A stretch of DNA of 25,781 bases. Source: DAOPXV01 sp035352535. GTDB lineage: Bacteria; Muiribacteriota; UBA9980. Numbering within the stretch: position 1 is the first letter of the stretch; each line of letters begins with the position of its first letter. The notes below the pieces were generated by a model. It was not told the origin of the DNA and did no database searches. It worked only from the letters and a program-made list of their open reading frames with translations. The stretch spans positions 1 through 25,781 of the forward strand of contig CAZJFS010000048.1 in the NCBI GenBank assembly GCA_964545075.1. The letters run 5' to 3'. The position numbers were made by a program, and so were the translations under genes. Of this stretch, positions 16,891 to 22,983 are shown one piece after another.

Positions 16891-16895
16891 AATCC
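16881..16895. promoter_or_regulatory. inverted repeat over the -35 box (possible operator)
   Basis: GGATTT-GCA-AAATCC is a perfect 6-bp dyad with a 3-nt centre. It covers the TTGCAA -35 box of the second synthase promoter, so a protein bound there would block RNA polymerase. No cognate regulator is identified. Confidence 0.4.
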
Positions 16896-16900
16896 TGCGC

Positions 16901-17302
16901 CTATTTTTGTTTGTTGCTTTTTTTATTTGTCTTATCCTGTGATTTGTCAGTAATTTCGCCGCGAATATCGAGGCGCTGTTTTATTATTTCAAGAGTTTCG
17001 TTGGTTGCCTTCATATGGTCCTCCATTTTTTCAGAAAGGTCGATGAGGCGCTCTTCTACGTCCGTCAGCTTCTGGAGCGTCTTCACTATCTCGCCGCGCG
17101 TGGGAAGGTTCATGGCGGTAAGCGATTCGTCCATGAATTTAGTCGACATGAATTTACCGGTCATCGTGGCCGCCATTGTTTTGGCGAGCTCGGAAACGAA
17201 GTTTTCGTCGTGGACCATTTTTTCCATCTGATCCGTCATCATTTTTTCCCACTGTTCGTACATTTTTTTCATAAAATCTTCATTGCCGAAAAAGTTATAC
17301 AT
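16901..17302 (-). CDS. phaE: PhaE-like PHA synthase subunit
   Basis: This is a 133-residue helical protein encoded 36 bp after phaC. The key mark is NLPTRGEIVKTLQKLTDVEE (from about residue 65): an Asn/x-Pro-[ST]-Arg-x-Glu motif running into a coiled coil (about 70-110). That matches the conserved C-terminal region of PhaE, the non-catalytic partner of class III PHA synthases. PhaE proteins are usually ~300-360 residues and class IV PhaR subunits ~200, so this is a minimal version. The N-terminal half is Met- and Lys-rich and amphipathic; the last 20 residues are a basic, disordered KSNKQK-type tail. I chose the ATG at 17302, eight nt after GAGAG, over the GTG at 17311. It is expected to bind and activate the synthase encoded next to it. 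Confidence 0.75.
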   Translation of the reverse strand: MYNFFGNEDFMKKMYEQWEKMMTDQMEKMVHDENFVSELAKTMAATMTGKFMSTKFMDESLTAMNLPTRGEIVKTLQKLTDVEERLIDLSEKMEDHMKATNETLEIIKQRLDIRGEITDKSQDKTNKKSNKQK

Positions 17303-17338
17303 ATAAAACACTCTCTTTCATTTATTTATTGATTATCT

Positions 17339-18358
17339 TTAGCTGGCCTGTCTTAACAGGAAATCGACCGCGTTTTTCTTGGCTTCGGCGCCCTGTCTTC
17401 CGACGGTGATGCCGACATGACCGGTTTTATAGGTTAACGCCTCGCGATGAGCTTTGTCCGCTTCCGGAAGTTTGGTGCAGTGTTCAGGCACGATATGGTC
17501 TAGCGTCGCGTTTAGTATCAGGCATTCAGCCGTGCGTTTTGACGCGTCCACGGGGACCGATTCGGTCGTCATCATGGCGTTTTTAGCGAGCCTGTTCTCT
17601 TTGTAGAGCTGGTTTATAAATTCGTAGTACGCGCGGGCCGGGAAATTCACGCCGTCATCGGCGATCCAGCGTTCCATGGCGACGTAGAGTTTCTTGAATT
17701 TTTCATCATTCGCTTTTTCGCGGAAGGACTGGATCTTTTTCGTGAGTCCGAAGGGGATTATGCCGTTGAAGAAATCGGCGATGACCTTGCCTGGCTGGCA
17801 TTCCGCTGACGCTAAAAATTCGTCCGTAGGGAAATGTTTTGCGTAAAGACCTGAAATTCCTGCGTTCTCGAAATTGATAGGCGCCGCCAGAAGTATCACT
17901 TTATTTACGCGCTCGGGTTCGAGGCACGAATAAAGGTATGAAAGCGTTCCGCCTATGCAGTATCCGAGCATGTTGACCTTGTCGGATCCGCTGTCACGGC
18001 GTATGAAATTGACGGCCCTGTTCAAATATTTGTGGTAGAAATTGCTGAATGGAAGGTGGCTGCTTTCGGGTCCCGGATAACCCCAATCGATCAAATATGT
18101 AGTGAAGAACTGATTAAAGTAGTTCACGTAGCTGGTTTCTTCGGTGAGATCGAGTATGTACCATCGGTTTATGAGAGACGGGACGAAAAGCATCGGCGTA
18201 TCGGATTTTGTCTCGCCTTCGCGTTTGAATTTCCATATTTTCATATTGCCCGCTTTATAAACCACTTCGCGCTCCGTTACGCCTCTTGGCATATCAGCCC
18301 ATTTTCCGGCCTGTTTGTGAAGCATGTCCTCGACCATCGTGTCTATCTGTCCTAACAT
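17339..18358 (-). CDS. phaC: PHA synthase catalytic subunit (short PhaC)
   Basis: The 339-residue protein holds an intact synthase triad: Cys134 in MLGYCIGGTLS, Asp287 in ATLDHIVPEH and His314 in KTGHVGITVG. Other landmarks are FVPSLINRWYILDL, TYLIDWGYPGPE and the conserved tryptophan in ERWIADDGVNFPA. The N-terminal domain is very short (no ~200-residue extension as in class I/II), so the length is class III/IV-like, while the GYCIGG box reads like class I. The next gene encodes a PhaE-like subunit, which supports a two-subunit synthase. The gene has its own strong promoter (18386-18414) inside the gap after phaB. A GGGTG site lies five nt before the ATG. This is the more canonical of the two synthases here. 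Confidence 0.9.
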   Translation of the reverse strand: MLGQIDTMVEDMLHKQAGKWADMPRGVTEREVVYKAGNMKIWKFKREGETKSDTPMLFVPSLINRWYILDLTEETSYVNYFNQFFTTYLIDWGYPGPESSHLPFSNFYHKYLNRAVNFIRRDSGSDKVNMLGYCIGGTLSYLYSCLEPERVNKVILLAAPINFENAGISGLYAKHFPTDEFLASAECQPGKVIADFFNGIIPFGLTKKIQSFREKANDEKFKKLYVAMERWIADDGVNFPARAYYEFINQLYKENRLAKNAMMTTESVPVDASKRTAECLILNATLDHIVPEHCTKLPEADKAHREALTYKTGHVGITVGRQGAEAKKNAVDFLLRQAS

Positions 18359-18385
18359 AGGTTCACCCGCTTTTCCTTTTTTATT

Positions 18386-18414
18386 AATATATCAATTTTC
18401 ACATTGGTTGTAAA
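18386..18414 (-). promoter_or_regulatory. promoter of phaC-phaE
   Basis: On the minus strand TTTACA, 17 nt and TATATT are preceded by TGA (extended -10). It lies in the 68-bp gap between the phaB stop codon and the phaC start, so the synthase can be made independently of the phasin/reductase transcript. Confidence 0.7.
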
Positions 18415-18426
18415 TAACTATTTGAA

Positions 18427-19209
18427 CTAGATAACAAGACCGCCGTCTATACCGATGACCTGTCCCGTTATGAATGAACTTTCGTCGGAAGCCAGGAACG
18501 CATAGAGATTAGCTATGTCTTCGGGCTGGCCGAGCCTTGCCATCGGAGTTTTTTCGATGAGCATGGTTATGACTTTTTCAGGGACCGTTTCCAGCATTTC
18601 GGTTTTTGTGAAACCCGGAGCCACCGCGTTAACGCGGATGCCTTTTTTACCGAGCTCGCGCGCCCATGTTTTTGACATTCCTATCAGGCCGGCTTTTGTA
18701 GCGGCGTAGTTGGTCTGGCCGTAATTTCCGTAAACGCCTACGATCGAGGAAGTGTTTATTATCGAGCCGCTCTGACGTTCTACCATATATTTGGAAGCCG
18801 CTTTGCCCATATTGAAAACGCCTTTCAAGTTGACGTTTATTACCGCGTCGAACTGCTCTTCCGTCATTTTAGCGAGGGTCGCGTCCTTGGTTATTCCGGC
18901 GTTGTTTACCAGAACGTCGATCCTTTTGGTTTCGGCGTGAATTTCAGCCAGAGCTTTTTCAACGTCGGCTAACTTTGTTACGTCCATTACTTTGTAGCGG
19001 ACTTCGCCGGCCATTTTTTCTTTCGGGAATCCGTCGCATTTATTGAGTTTCGTGCCGTCGCATTTTGCGCATAATTCGGCGAGTTCTCTCGGTCTGATGT
19101 CTACCGCGTAAACTATCGCGCCTTCTTTCGCGAATTTTATGGCCGTGCAGGCGCCTATTCCGCCTGACGCTCCGGTCACTATACAAACTTTATCTTTTAA
19201 TCTGTTCAT
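18427..19209 (-). CDS. phaB: short-chain dehydrogenase, probable acetoacetyl-CoA reductase
   Basis: The enzyme is expected to reduce acetoacetyl-CoA to (R)-3-hydroxybutyryl-CoA, the monomer for PhaC. Classical SDR marks are complete: TGASGGIG (12-19), NNAG (102-105), Asn127, Ser155, Tyr168 and Lys172 (YAATK), and the PGFTKTEM loop. The length is 260 residues, against ~246 for PhaB/FabG. The excess is an insert after strand 2 that contains Cys47, Cys50 and Cys58 (CAKC-x7-C), which is unusual. Strand 2 ends in Asp37 (AVDIRPRE), a residue that in SDRs usually favours NADH over NADPH. It sits between the phasin genes and phaC. AAGGAG lies eight nt before the ATG. FabG activity in fatty-acid synthesis is the alternative. 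Confidence 0.88.
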   Translation of the reverse strand: MNRLKDKVCIVTGASGGIGACTAIKFAKEGAIVYAVDIRPRELAELCAKCDGTKLNKCDGFPKEKMAGEVRYKVMDVTKLADVEKALAEIHAETKRIDVLVNNAGITKDATLAKMTEEQFDAVINVNLKGVFNMGKAASKYMVERQSGSIINTSSIVGVYGNYGQTNYAATKAGLIGMSKTWARELGKKGIRVNAVAPGFTKTEMLETVPEKVITMLIEKTPMARLGQPEDIANLYAFLASDESSFITGQVIGIDGGLVI

Positions 19210-19244
19210 TGTTCCGACTCCTTCCGTTTCTTTGAGAGATTACC

Positions 19245-19289
19245 GCCCGCGGCCTTGCCGGCTCGAAAGGTGTGGGGTGGCCGGCGGGC
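19245..19289. other. GC-rich stem-loop between phasin 3 and phaB
   Basis: GCCCGC-GGCC pairs with GGCC-G-GCGGGC (10 bp, one bulged G) around a 24-nt loop, in an A/T-rich setting. No T run follows on the minus strand, so it is more likely an mRNA-stabilising or processing element, or a leaky attenuator, than a full terminator. Confidence 0.5.
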
Positions 19290-19326
19290 CGAAGCGGTTT
19301 TATGCCATGTGTGAAGTTTTTAATAA

Positions 19327-19647
19327 TTACGCTTGTTTTGTCTGATCTTTCGGAGTAACTGTTTCGGTGTATATCTTGGTGAAGTTTTTGTACATGCCGT
19401 CTATTTTTTCTGAATAGAGTTTTTTGAATTCGTCGCTTTCGGTAGCGAAGTTTTTGTACATGGTGTTGAGGTAATTTACCGAACCGTTGAGGTATGTGAA
19501 GTAATTTTCCATGTTCTTGGCTACGACTTCCTGGTTCTGTTCCATAGCGGCTTTCCAGAATTTGTCCATAACTTCGAGGTTTTTCGTGTTGAATTCGTTC
19601 ATTTCTTTCGTGAAATCGTTCCAGTTTTTATTCATCTGATCCATCAT
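19327..19647 (-). CDS. phasin-like granule protein, third in the tandem
   Basis: This 106-residue, fully helical, charged protein has no signal peptide. The N-terminus, NWNDFTKEMNEFNTKNLEVM, and the following DKFWKAAMEQ match the second paralog closely, and both share YLNGSVNYLNTM-type centres. It ends TVTPKDQTKQA, like the first paralog. Size, amphipathic helices and position beside PHA genes fit phasins, which coat PHA granules and set their number and size. Start: the ATG at 19647 lies eight nt after GGAGG; the frame is open to a TTG that overlaps that site. A GC-rich stem-loop and then phaB follow. Confidence 0.75.
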   Translation of the reverse strand: MMDQMNKNWNDFTKEMNEFNTKNLEVMDKFWKAAMEQNQEVVAKNMENYFTYLNGSVNYLNTMYKNFATESDEFKKLYSEKIDGMYKNFTKIYTETVTPKDQTKQA

Positions 19648-19692
19648 TTTATATTCCTCCAAAAATTTTTATTTTAATTTGCTTCTTTTTTG

Positions 19693-19705
19693 GGCGCCTC
19701 GCGCC
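19693..19705. other. small GC-rich stem-loop between phasin 2 and phasin 3
   Basis: GGCGC-CTC-GCGCC is a 5-bp stem with a 3-nt loop in the 79-bp gap between two phasin genes. The T run lies on the wrong side for termination on the minus strand, so a role in mRNA stability is more likely. Confidence 0.35.
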
Positions 19706-19726
19706 GTGGTCGGCTGGCGTTTTCAA

Positions 19727-20026
19727 TTATTTGCTCTGCGTCATGTCGCGGTATGTTTTGGTGACGTTCTCTTTCAATGTTTCCATTCTTTCGGTGTAGA
19801 GTTTCTGCATTTCGCTTTTGCCCTGGATGTAGCTTTTCCACATTGTGTTGAGGTAGTTGATGTTGCCGTTTAAGTGGTTGAAGTACTGTTCGGTGTTCTT
19901 TACGATATGCTCGTTGCTCTGTTCTACGTTGGTTTTCCAGAATTTGTTGATCATTTCGAGGTTCTTCGTGGTAAGTTCGTTAAATTCCTTCGCGAATTCG
20001 TTCCAGTTAGCTGTAGGATTGATCAT
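19727..20026 (-). CDS. phasin-like granule protein, second in the tandem
   Basis: The 99-residue helical protein begins MINPTANWNEFAKEFNELTT and continues KNLEMINKFWKTNVEQ, which aligns along its length with the third paralog and over the first ~25 residues with the first. It has no Cys residues, no signal peptide and no membrane segment, and is rich in Asn, Lys, Glu and Met. These traits and the neighbours indicate a cytoplasmic granule-surface protein (phasin). GGAGG lies seven nt before the ATG. The 26 nt around its ribosome site are identical to those of the first paralog, evidence of recent duplication or selection for equal translation. It lacks the TPK-QT tail of the other two. Confidence 0.75.
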   Translation of the reverse strand: MINPTANWNEFAKEFNELTTKNLEMINKFWKTNVEQSNEHIVKNTEQYFNHLNGNINYLNTMWKSYIQGKSEMQKLYTERMETLKENVTKTYRDMTQSK

Positions 20027-20048
20027 TTTACTTCCTCCATAAATTTTT
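20023..20048 (-). repeat. duplicated ribosome-binding leader (copy 2)
   Basis: These 26 nt cover the start codon, GGAGG and the A/T-rich stretch just upstream of the second phasin gene. They are identical to 20536-20561 before the first phasin gene. Confidence 0.85.
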
Positions 20049-20173
20049 AAAAATTTTGATTTAATAAACCGGGATTATATTAATTATTAGTTTTTGGTTT
20101 TTTCAGCATCACGCGGACCTTAATTTTCACTCTGTCTTCTATCATCGTTTCATCACGCTCCGCGATCGCTTTA

Positions 20174-20539
20174 TTATTTCTGTTCGTTCGTTTGTGTTTT
20201 CGGGGTGATCGTTTCTTTGTATATGTTTGAGAACTGTTTGAACATTGAATCGATGTTCTCGTTAGTCTGCGTTCTGACGGTCGTTCTGTCTTTTATCGTC
20301 TGGTTCCACATGTTCGAAAGGTTGTTGACGTTCGATGTGAGGCATGTGATGTAGTTGTTGTTCATCTGGTTCATCGTGGACATGAAATATGTGAAGCAGT
20401 TCGTGTTGTTCTTGATCATTGAATCGTCGCCGTTTTCGATACCTGTTTTAGCGAGGCCCTTAACCGTTTCGAAATTCTTCATTATTGTCTCGTTGAATTC
20501 CCTGGTCATTTCGTTCCACATTTTGATCTGGTTTGTCAT
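20174..20539 (-). CDS. phasin-like granule protein, first in the tandem
   Basis: The 121-residue helical protein opens with MWNEMTREFNETIMKNFETV, homologous to the WNEF-KEFNE-KNLE start of the two downstream paralogs. The centre is more divergent and about 15-20 residues longer, rich in Asn, Met and Thr, with two Cys. The end, FSNIYKETITPKTQTNEQK, matches the third paralog. As first gene behind a very strong promoter it should be the most abundant of the three, as expected for a major granule coat protein. GGAGG lies seven nt before the ATG. The ~145-nt leader carries a candidate PhaR site. Phasin identity rests on size, composition and context, not on a recognised family motif. Confidence 0.72.
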   Translation of the reverse strand: MTNQIKMWNEMTREFNETIMKNFETVKGLAKTGIENGDDSMIKNNTNCFTYFMSTMNQMNNNYITCLTSNVNNLSNMWNQTIKDRTTVRTQTNENIDSMFKQFSNIYKETITPKTQTNEQK

Positions 20540-20561
20540 TTTACTTCCTCCATAAATTTTT
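20536..20561 (-). repeat. duplicated ribosome-binding leader (copy 1)
   Basis: These 26 nt at the start of the first phasin gene are identical to 20023-20048. The copies include GGAGG, the 7-nt spacer and the ATG. Confidence 0.85.
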
Positions 20562-20651
20562 TATTTTATATTTGGTCTTATTTATTATCTCTTTTTAATT
20601 TCGCGTTTCCGTTTTCTTTGGGTCCGGGTCCTTGTTTTTCACTTTCGTGTT

Positions 20652-20663
20652 TTGCATCGCACA
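20652..20663 (-). promoter_or_regulatory. candidate PhaR operator in the phasin leader
   Basis: On the minus strand TGTGC-GAT-GCAA forms a TGC-N3-GCA dyad 27 nt downstream of the -10 box, inside the 5' leader. The same arrangement (TGTGC-ACC-GCAA) occurs in the phaR leader at 24608-24619. PhaR is known to repress phasin genes in other bacteria by binding TGC/GCA-containing sites, so a roadblock-type operator is inferred. Confidence 0.45.
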
Positions 20664-20690
20664 ACTTGTTTATCGGTTAATTACACACTT

Positions 20691-20719
20691 ATTTTAGCAT
20701 TTATTTTGCGTTGTGTCAA
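20691..20719 (-). promoter_or_regulatory. very strong sigma70 promoter of the phasin operon
   Basis: On the minus strand a perfect TTGACA, a 17-nt spacer and TAAAAT are preceded by TGC (extended -10). Directly upstream lies an A/T palindrome that resembles an UP element. The start point would be near 20684, giving a ~145-nt leader before the first phasin gene. Confidence 0.85.
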
Positions 20720-20746
20720 GATATTTTTAAAAATATTTTAATTTTC
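20720..20746 (-). promoter_or_regulatory. UP-element-like A/T palindrome
   Basis: ATATTTTTAAAAATAT (20721-20736) is a perfect 16-bp palindrome flanked by more A/T and directly abuts the -35 hexamer. Its AAAATATTTTTAAAAA layout resembles the UP element bound by the RNA polymerase alpha subunit. A related AAAAATATTTTAAA stretch recurs near 20811. Confidence 0.55.
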
Positions 20747-21176
20747 TTAACAAGTCTTGATTTAACAGGTGATTTGCGGTTGTGCAGTGCGTCATTTTCG
20801 GCGTTTTTCCAAAAATATTTTAAAGTTTTTTGCCGTCGGCGGTTTTTTCGGGCCTGATTTATGGATCATTCTGTTCGATAAATATCCGCGTGTCTTGAAA
20901 TTGGAGTAAGGGCAAGCTATGCGCGAAGATGCGACGGTACATTCTCTTAATTTAATATGCTCCGAATGGCGACTTGTTTAAAGTGAAATTTGATAAAAGG
21001 CGTTTTTTTCCGGTTGTATTGAGAGGTGGGCGAAGCGGGAAAGTCTGTAAAACATGATTGTTTGCGTTTGCACAATGCCGTTTGCGTTGAATGAAGGCGC
21101 GCAATTCGTGCTGAGCGGATTTTTGTGGAAGAGCCGTGAATATATAACTTTCAGGAACAAGGAACCGGATCGTCTT
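20747..21176. other. intergenic region between histidine kinase end and phasin promoter
   Basis: About 430 bp with no convincing gene. Open frames here lack ribosome sites and protein-like composition. Visible signals are TTAACA direct repeats at about 20747 and 20763, and TGC-rich DNA at 20773-20791 (TTGCGGTTGTGCAGTGC) upstream of the phasin promoter. No clear terminator for the kinase gene was found. Confidence 0.4.
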
Positions 21177-22643
21177 TTAGCCGGGCTTCGCAATTGGGTC
21201 TTTGCCGTTTTCCGGCGGGTTGGATTTGGCTGGAAGCGTTATTGTAAAAGTACTTCCCGCGCCGAGTTTGCTTTTGACATTTATGAACCCGTTGTTTCTG
21301 CCTATGAATTCGCGGCATACTATAAGGCCGAGACCGCGCCCTGATTCTCCAGCGGTTCCTTTTGAAATCTTGACTTTGCCTATTTTAAAAAGATTTTCAA
21401 TGTATTCTTCGTTCATGCCGATGCCGCTATCCGTTATTGAAATTTCCATGCGTTCTCCGATGGGCGCCGCCGCAAAAATTATTGCGCCGCCTTTGGCGGT
21501 GAACTTGATGGCGTTTGCTAAAAGATTCAAAAATACGGTGCCGAGCATTTTTCTGTCGGCGAAAACAATCGTTTTTTGAGGAACGTTATTTTCCATGCGG
21601 ATATTTTTTTCGAGTATATCGATCTTTTTCAGGCTGGTTATTTCTTCGATAAGAGCATTAACGGCAATGGTTTCAGGGATGTATTCTATGTTTTTGCTCT
21701 GCGTCATTGCCCAGTCCAGGAGATTGTTTAAAAATTCACGCAGGCCGCTGGAAGCGTCCTTTAATATTTTAACTTTTTTTATGTTGGAGTCGTTTTCGTT
21801 CATATGGCTCAGAATATTTCCAAGAAGAGTTTCAATGCCGCTGATCGGGCCTCTCAGATCGTGTGAGATTATAGAAAAAAATTTGTCTTTGGTCGCGTTT
21901 ATCTCTTCGAGCTCGTTCGCATAACATTTAAGCGTCGATTCACGGTCGAGTATCCTGGCCTGTAGTTTAAGATTGACCATGAGGATGAGTAAAATGAAAA
22001 ATCCTATAAATGCAGAAATACCTATGATTATAGTTATAAGCGCTATGGTTTTGGGCTGACCCGAATAAGAGGACATAAAAGTGTTGGCGAATAATTGGGG
22101 ATACAATAAAGTGCCGAAAATTTTGAAAAAGAAAAATAATGAAAGCGCCGCTATTATGCAGCCGAAAACTCCGCTGATTTTTTTCAACTCGTCAAACCTG
22201 CATTTGAACAATAAAACTGATATGTCGAGCAGAATCAATGAAAAAGTGAGATTTAAGAGGGTAATCCGTATGCAGTGATCTTTCGTGGAATGAATTAGCA
22301 ATGATTGGGTAATTAAAGTAAAAATAGTGATAATGATATAATATTTAATGTTCAAATTTTTATATTCGAAAAATGAACGGATCCATTTTGCCAGAAGGCA
22401 AAGCATCGCGGCAACTATCGTATTGGACAGCACGATCGTCAAAAATTCGTTGCCGATGTCCTGAATAGTAAAAAGAAAGAATGCGGCTGAAAGTAAAAGC
22501 GGACAAAGGCTTAGCGTGAAAGTGTCGGAAAAGTTTTTGTGGTACCACGCGAAAAGAAAAATGATGATTCCCAACGAGAAGTTCTGGATGCAAACGGCAA
22601 ATGAGAAGGTCTTGAAATCAAGCATATTTAAGTATTCAAACAA
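21177..22643 (-). CDS. multi-TM sensor histidine kinase
   Basis: The protein is a membrane-bound sensor that autophosphorylates on histidine and passes phosphate to a response regulator, none of which is encoded in view. From the chosen start it has 488 residues. The N-terminal half has about seven to eight hydrophobic helices (about 10-225) and no large periplasmic loop, so it probably senses membrane-associated or intracellular cues. The kinase core is complete: H-box FFSIISHDLRGPISG with His261, N-box NLLANAIKFT, G1 DSGIGM and G2 GRGLGL. I start at a TTG (22643) nine nt after AGGAG; the frame stays open to 22733 but no better site exists there. A perfect consensus promoter lies 131 nt upstream. 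Its position beside PHA genes is suggestive only. Confidence 0.88.
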   Translation of the reverse strand: MFEYLNMLDFKTFSFAVCIQNFSLGIIIFLFAWYHKNFSDTFTLSLCPLLLSAAFFLFTIQDIGNEFLTIVLSNTIVAAMLCLLAKWIRSFFEYKNLNIKYYIIITIFTLITQSLLIHSTKDHCIRITLLNLTFSLILLDISVLLFKCRFDELKKISGVFGCIIAALSLFFFFKIFGTLLYPQLFANTFMSSYSGQPKTIALITIIIGISAFIGFFILLILMVNLKLQARILDRESTLKCYANELEEINATKDKFFSIISHDLRGPISGIETLLGNILSHMNENDSNIKKVKILKDASSGLREFLNNLLDWAMTQSKNIEYIPETIAVNALIEEITSLKKIDILEKNIRMENNVPQKTIVFADRKMLGTVFLNLLANAIKFTAKGGAIIFAAAPIGERMEISITDSGIGMNEEYIENLFKIGKVKISKGTAGESGRGLGLIVCREFIGRNNGFINVKSKLGAGSTFTITLPAKSNPPENGKDPIAKPG

Positions 22644-22686
22644 GGCTTTTCTCTCCTGAATTTCATGCCGATAACCGCTATGGATC

Positions 22687-22731
22687 GACCGGACGTTGTA
22701 CCAGCGGAAGTCTTTGCAGTCGGTCCGGGTC
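22687..22731 (-). promoter_or_regulatory. possible leader hairpin of the histidine kinase mRNA
   Basis: On the minus strand GACC-CGGAC pairs with GTCCGGTC (8 bp, one bulged C) around a 28-nt loop. It lies within the ~124-nt leader between the promoter and the TTG start. It may modulate translation; no known riboswitch class is recognised. Confidence 0.3.
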
Positions 22732-22756
22732 AAACTATTTTGTTAATGAAACAAGC

Positions 22757-22775
22757 ATCGCTTACCGTTAGCGAT
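22757..22775. promoter_or_regulatory. dyad at the start point of the kinase promoter (possible operator)
   Basis: ATCGCT-TACCGTT-AGCGAT is a 6-bp inverted repeat that touches the -10 box and covers the predicted +1. Its position suits a repressor operator or an initial-transcribed hairpin. Confidence 0.45.
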
Positions 22776-22802
22776 TATATCAAAAAAAAAAAGACTTGTC
22801 AA
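22774..22802 (-). promoter_or_regulatory. perfect consensus sigma70 promoter of the kinase gene
   Basis: On the minus strand TTGACA, 17 nt and TATAAT match both consensus hexamers exactly, with TGA before the -10. The spacer contains an uninterrupted run of 11 Ts (11 As on the plus strand, 22782-22792). Confidence 0.85.
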
Positions 22803-22919
22803 TTATGGGTACCGGTATAAAATCAATGATAATGACGTTTAAGCACATTTCAAATAAATCATTAAAACGGAATATTATTTCGGTGAACTTCAGACTGTAT
22901 AGTATCCTGGTATATTCTT

Positions 22920-22966
22920 AAATTAAAATATGCTTTCCCGCCAGGCGGAAAAGCATATTTTAATTT
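22920..22966 (-). terminator. rho-independent terminator after the DUF4434 gene
   Basis: AAATTAAAATATGCTTT pairs perfectly with AAAGCATATTTTAATTT (17 bp), with CCGC/GCGG pairing at the tip. The T-rich arm ends the structure. It begins 17 nt beyond the DUF4434 stop codon and isolates that unit from the kinase promoter. Confidence 0.8.
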
Positions 22967-22983
22967 ATTTCAGCTTTGATTTT

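Noticed and set aside
19693..19705. Terminator between phasin genes
   Set aside because: The T run lies upstream of the hairpin with respect to minus-strand transcription, so it cannot act as a rho-independent terminator there.
21054..21344. Plus-strand frame downstream of the kinase
   Set aside because: It overlaps the kinase C-terminus, has no ribosome site and its composition is not protein-like.
22644..22733. Kinase start at the upstream TTG (22733)
   Set aside because: No Shine-Dalgarno sequence, and the added peptide is not membrane-like. The TTG at 22643 has AGGAG at nine nt.
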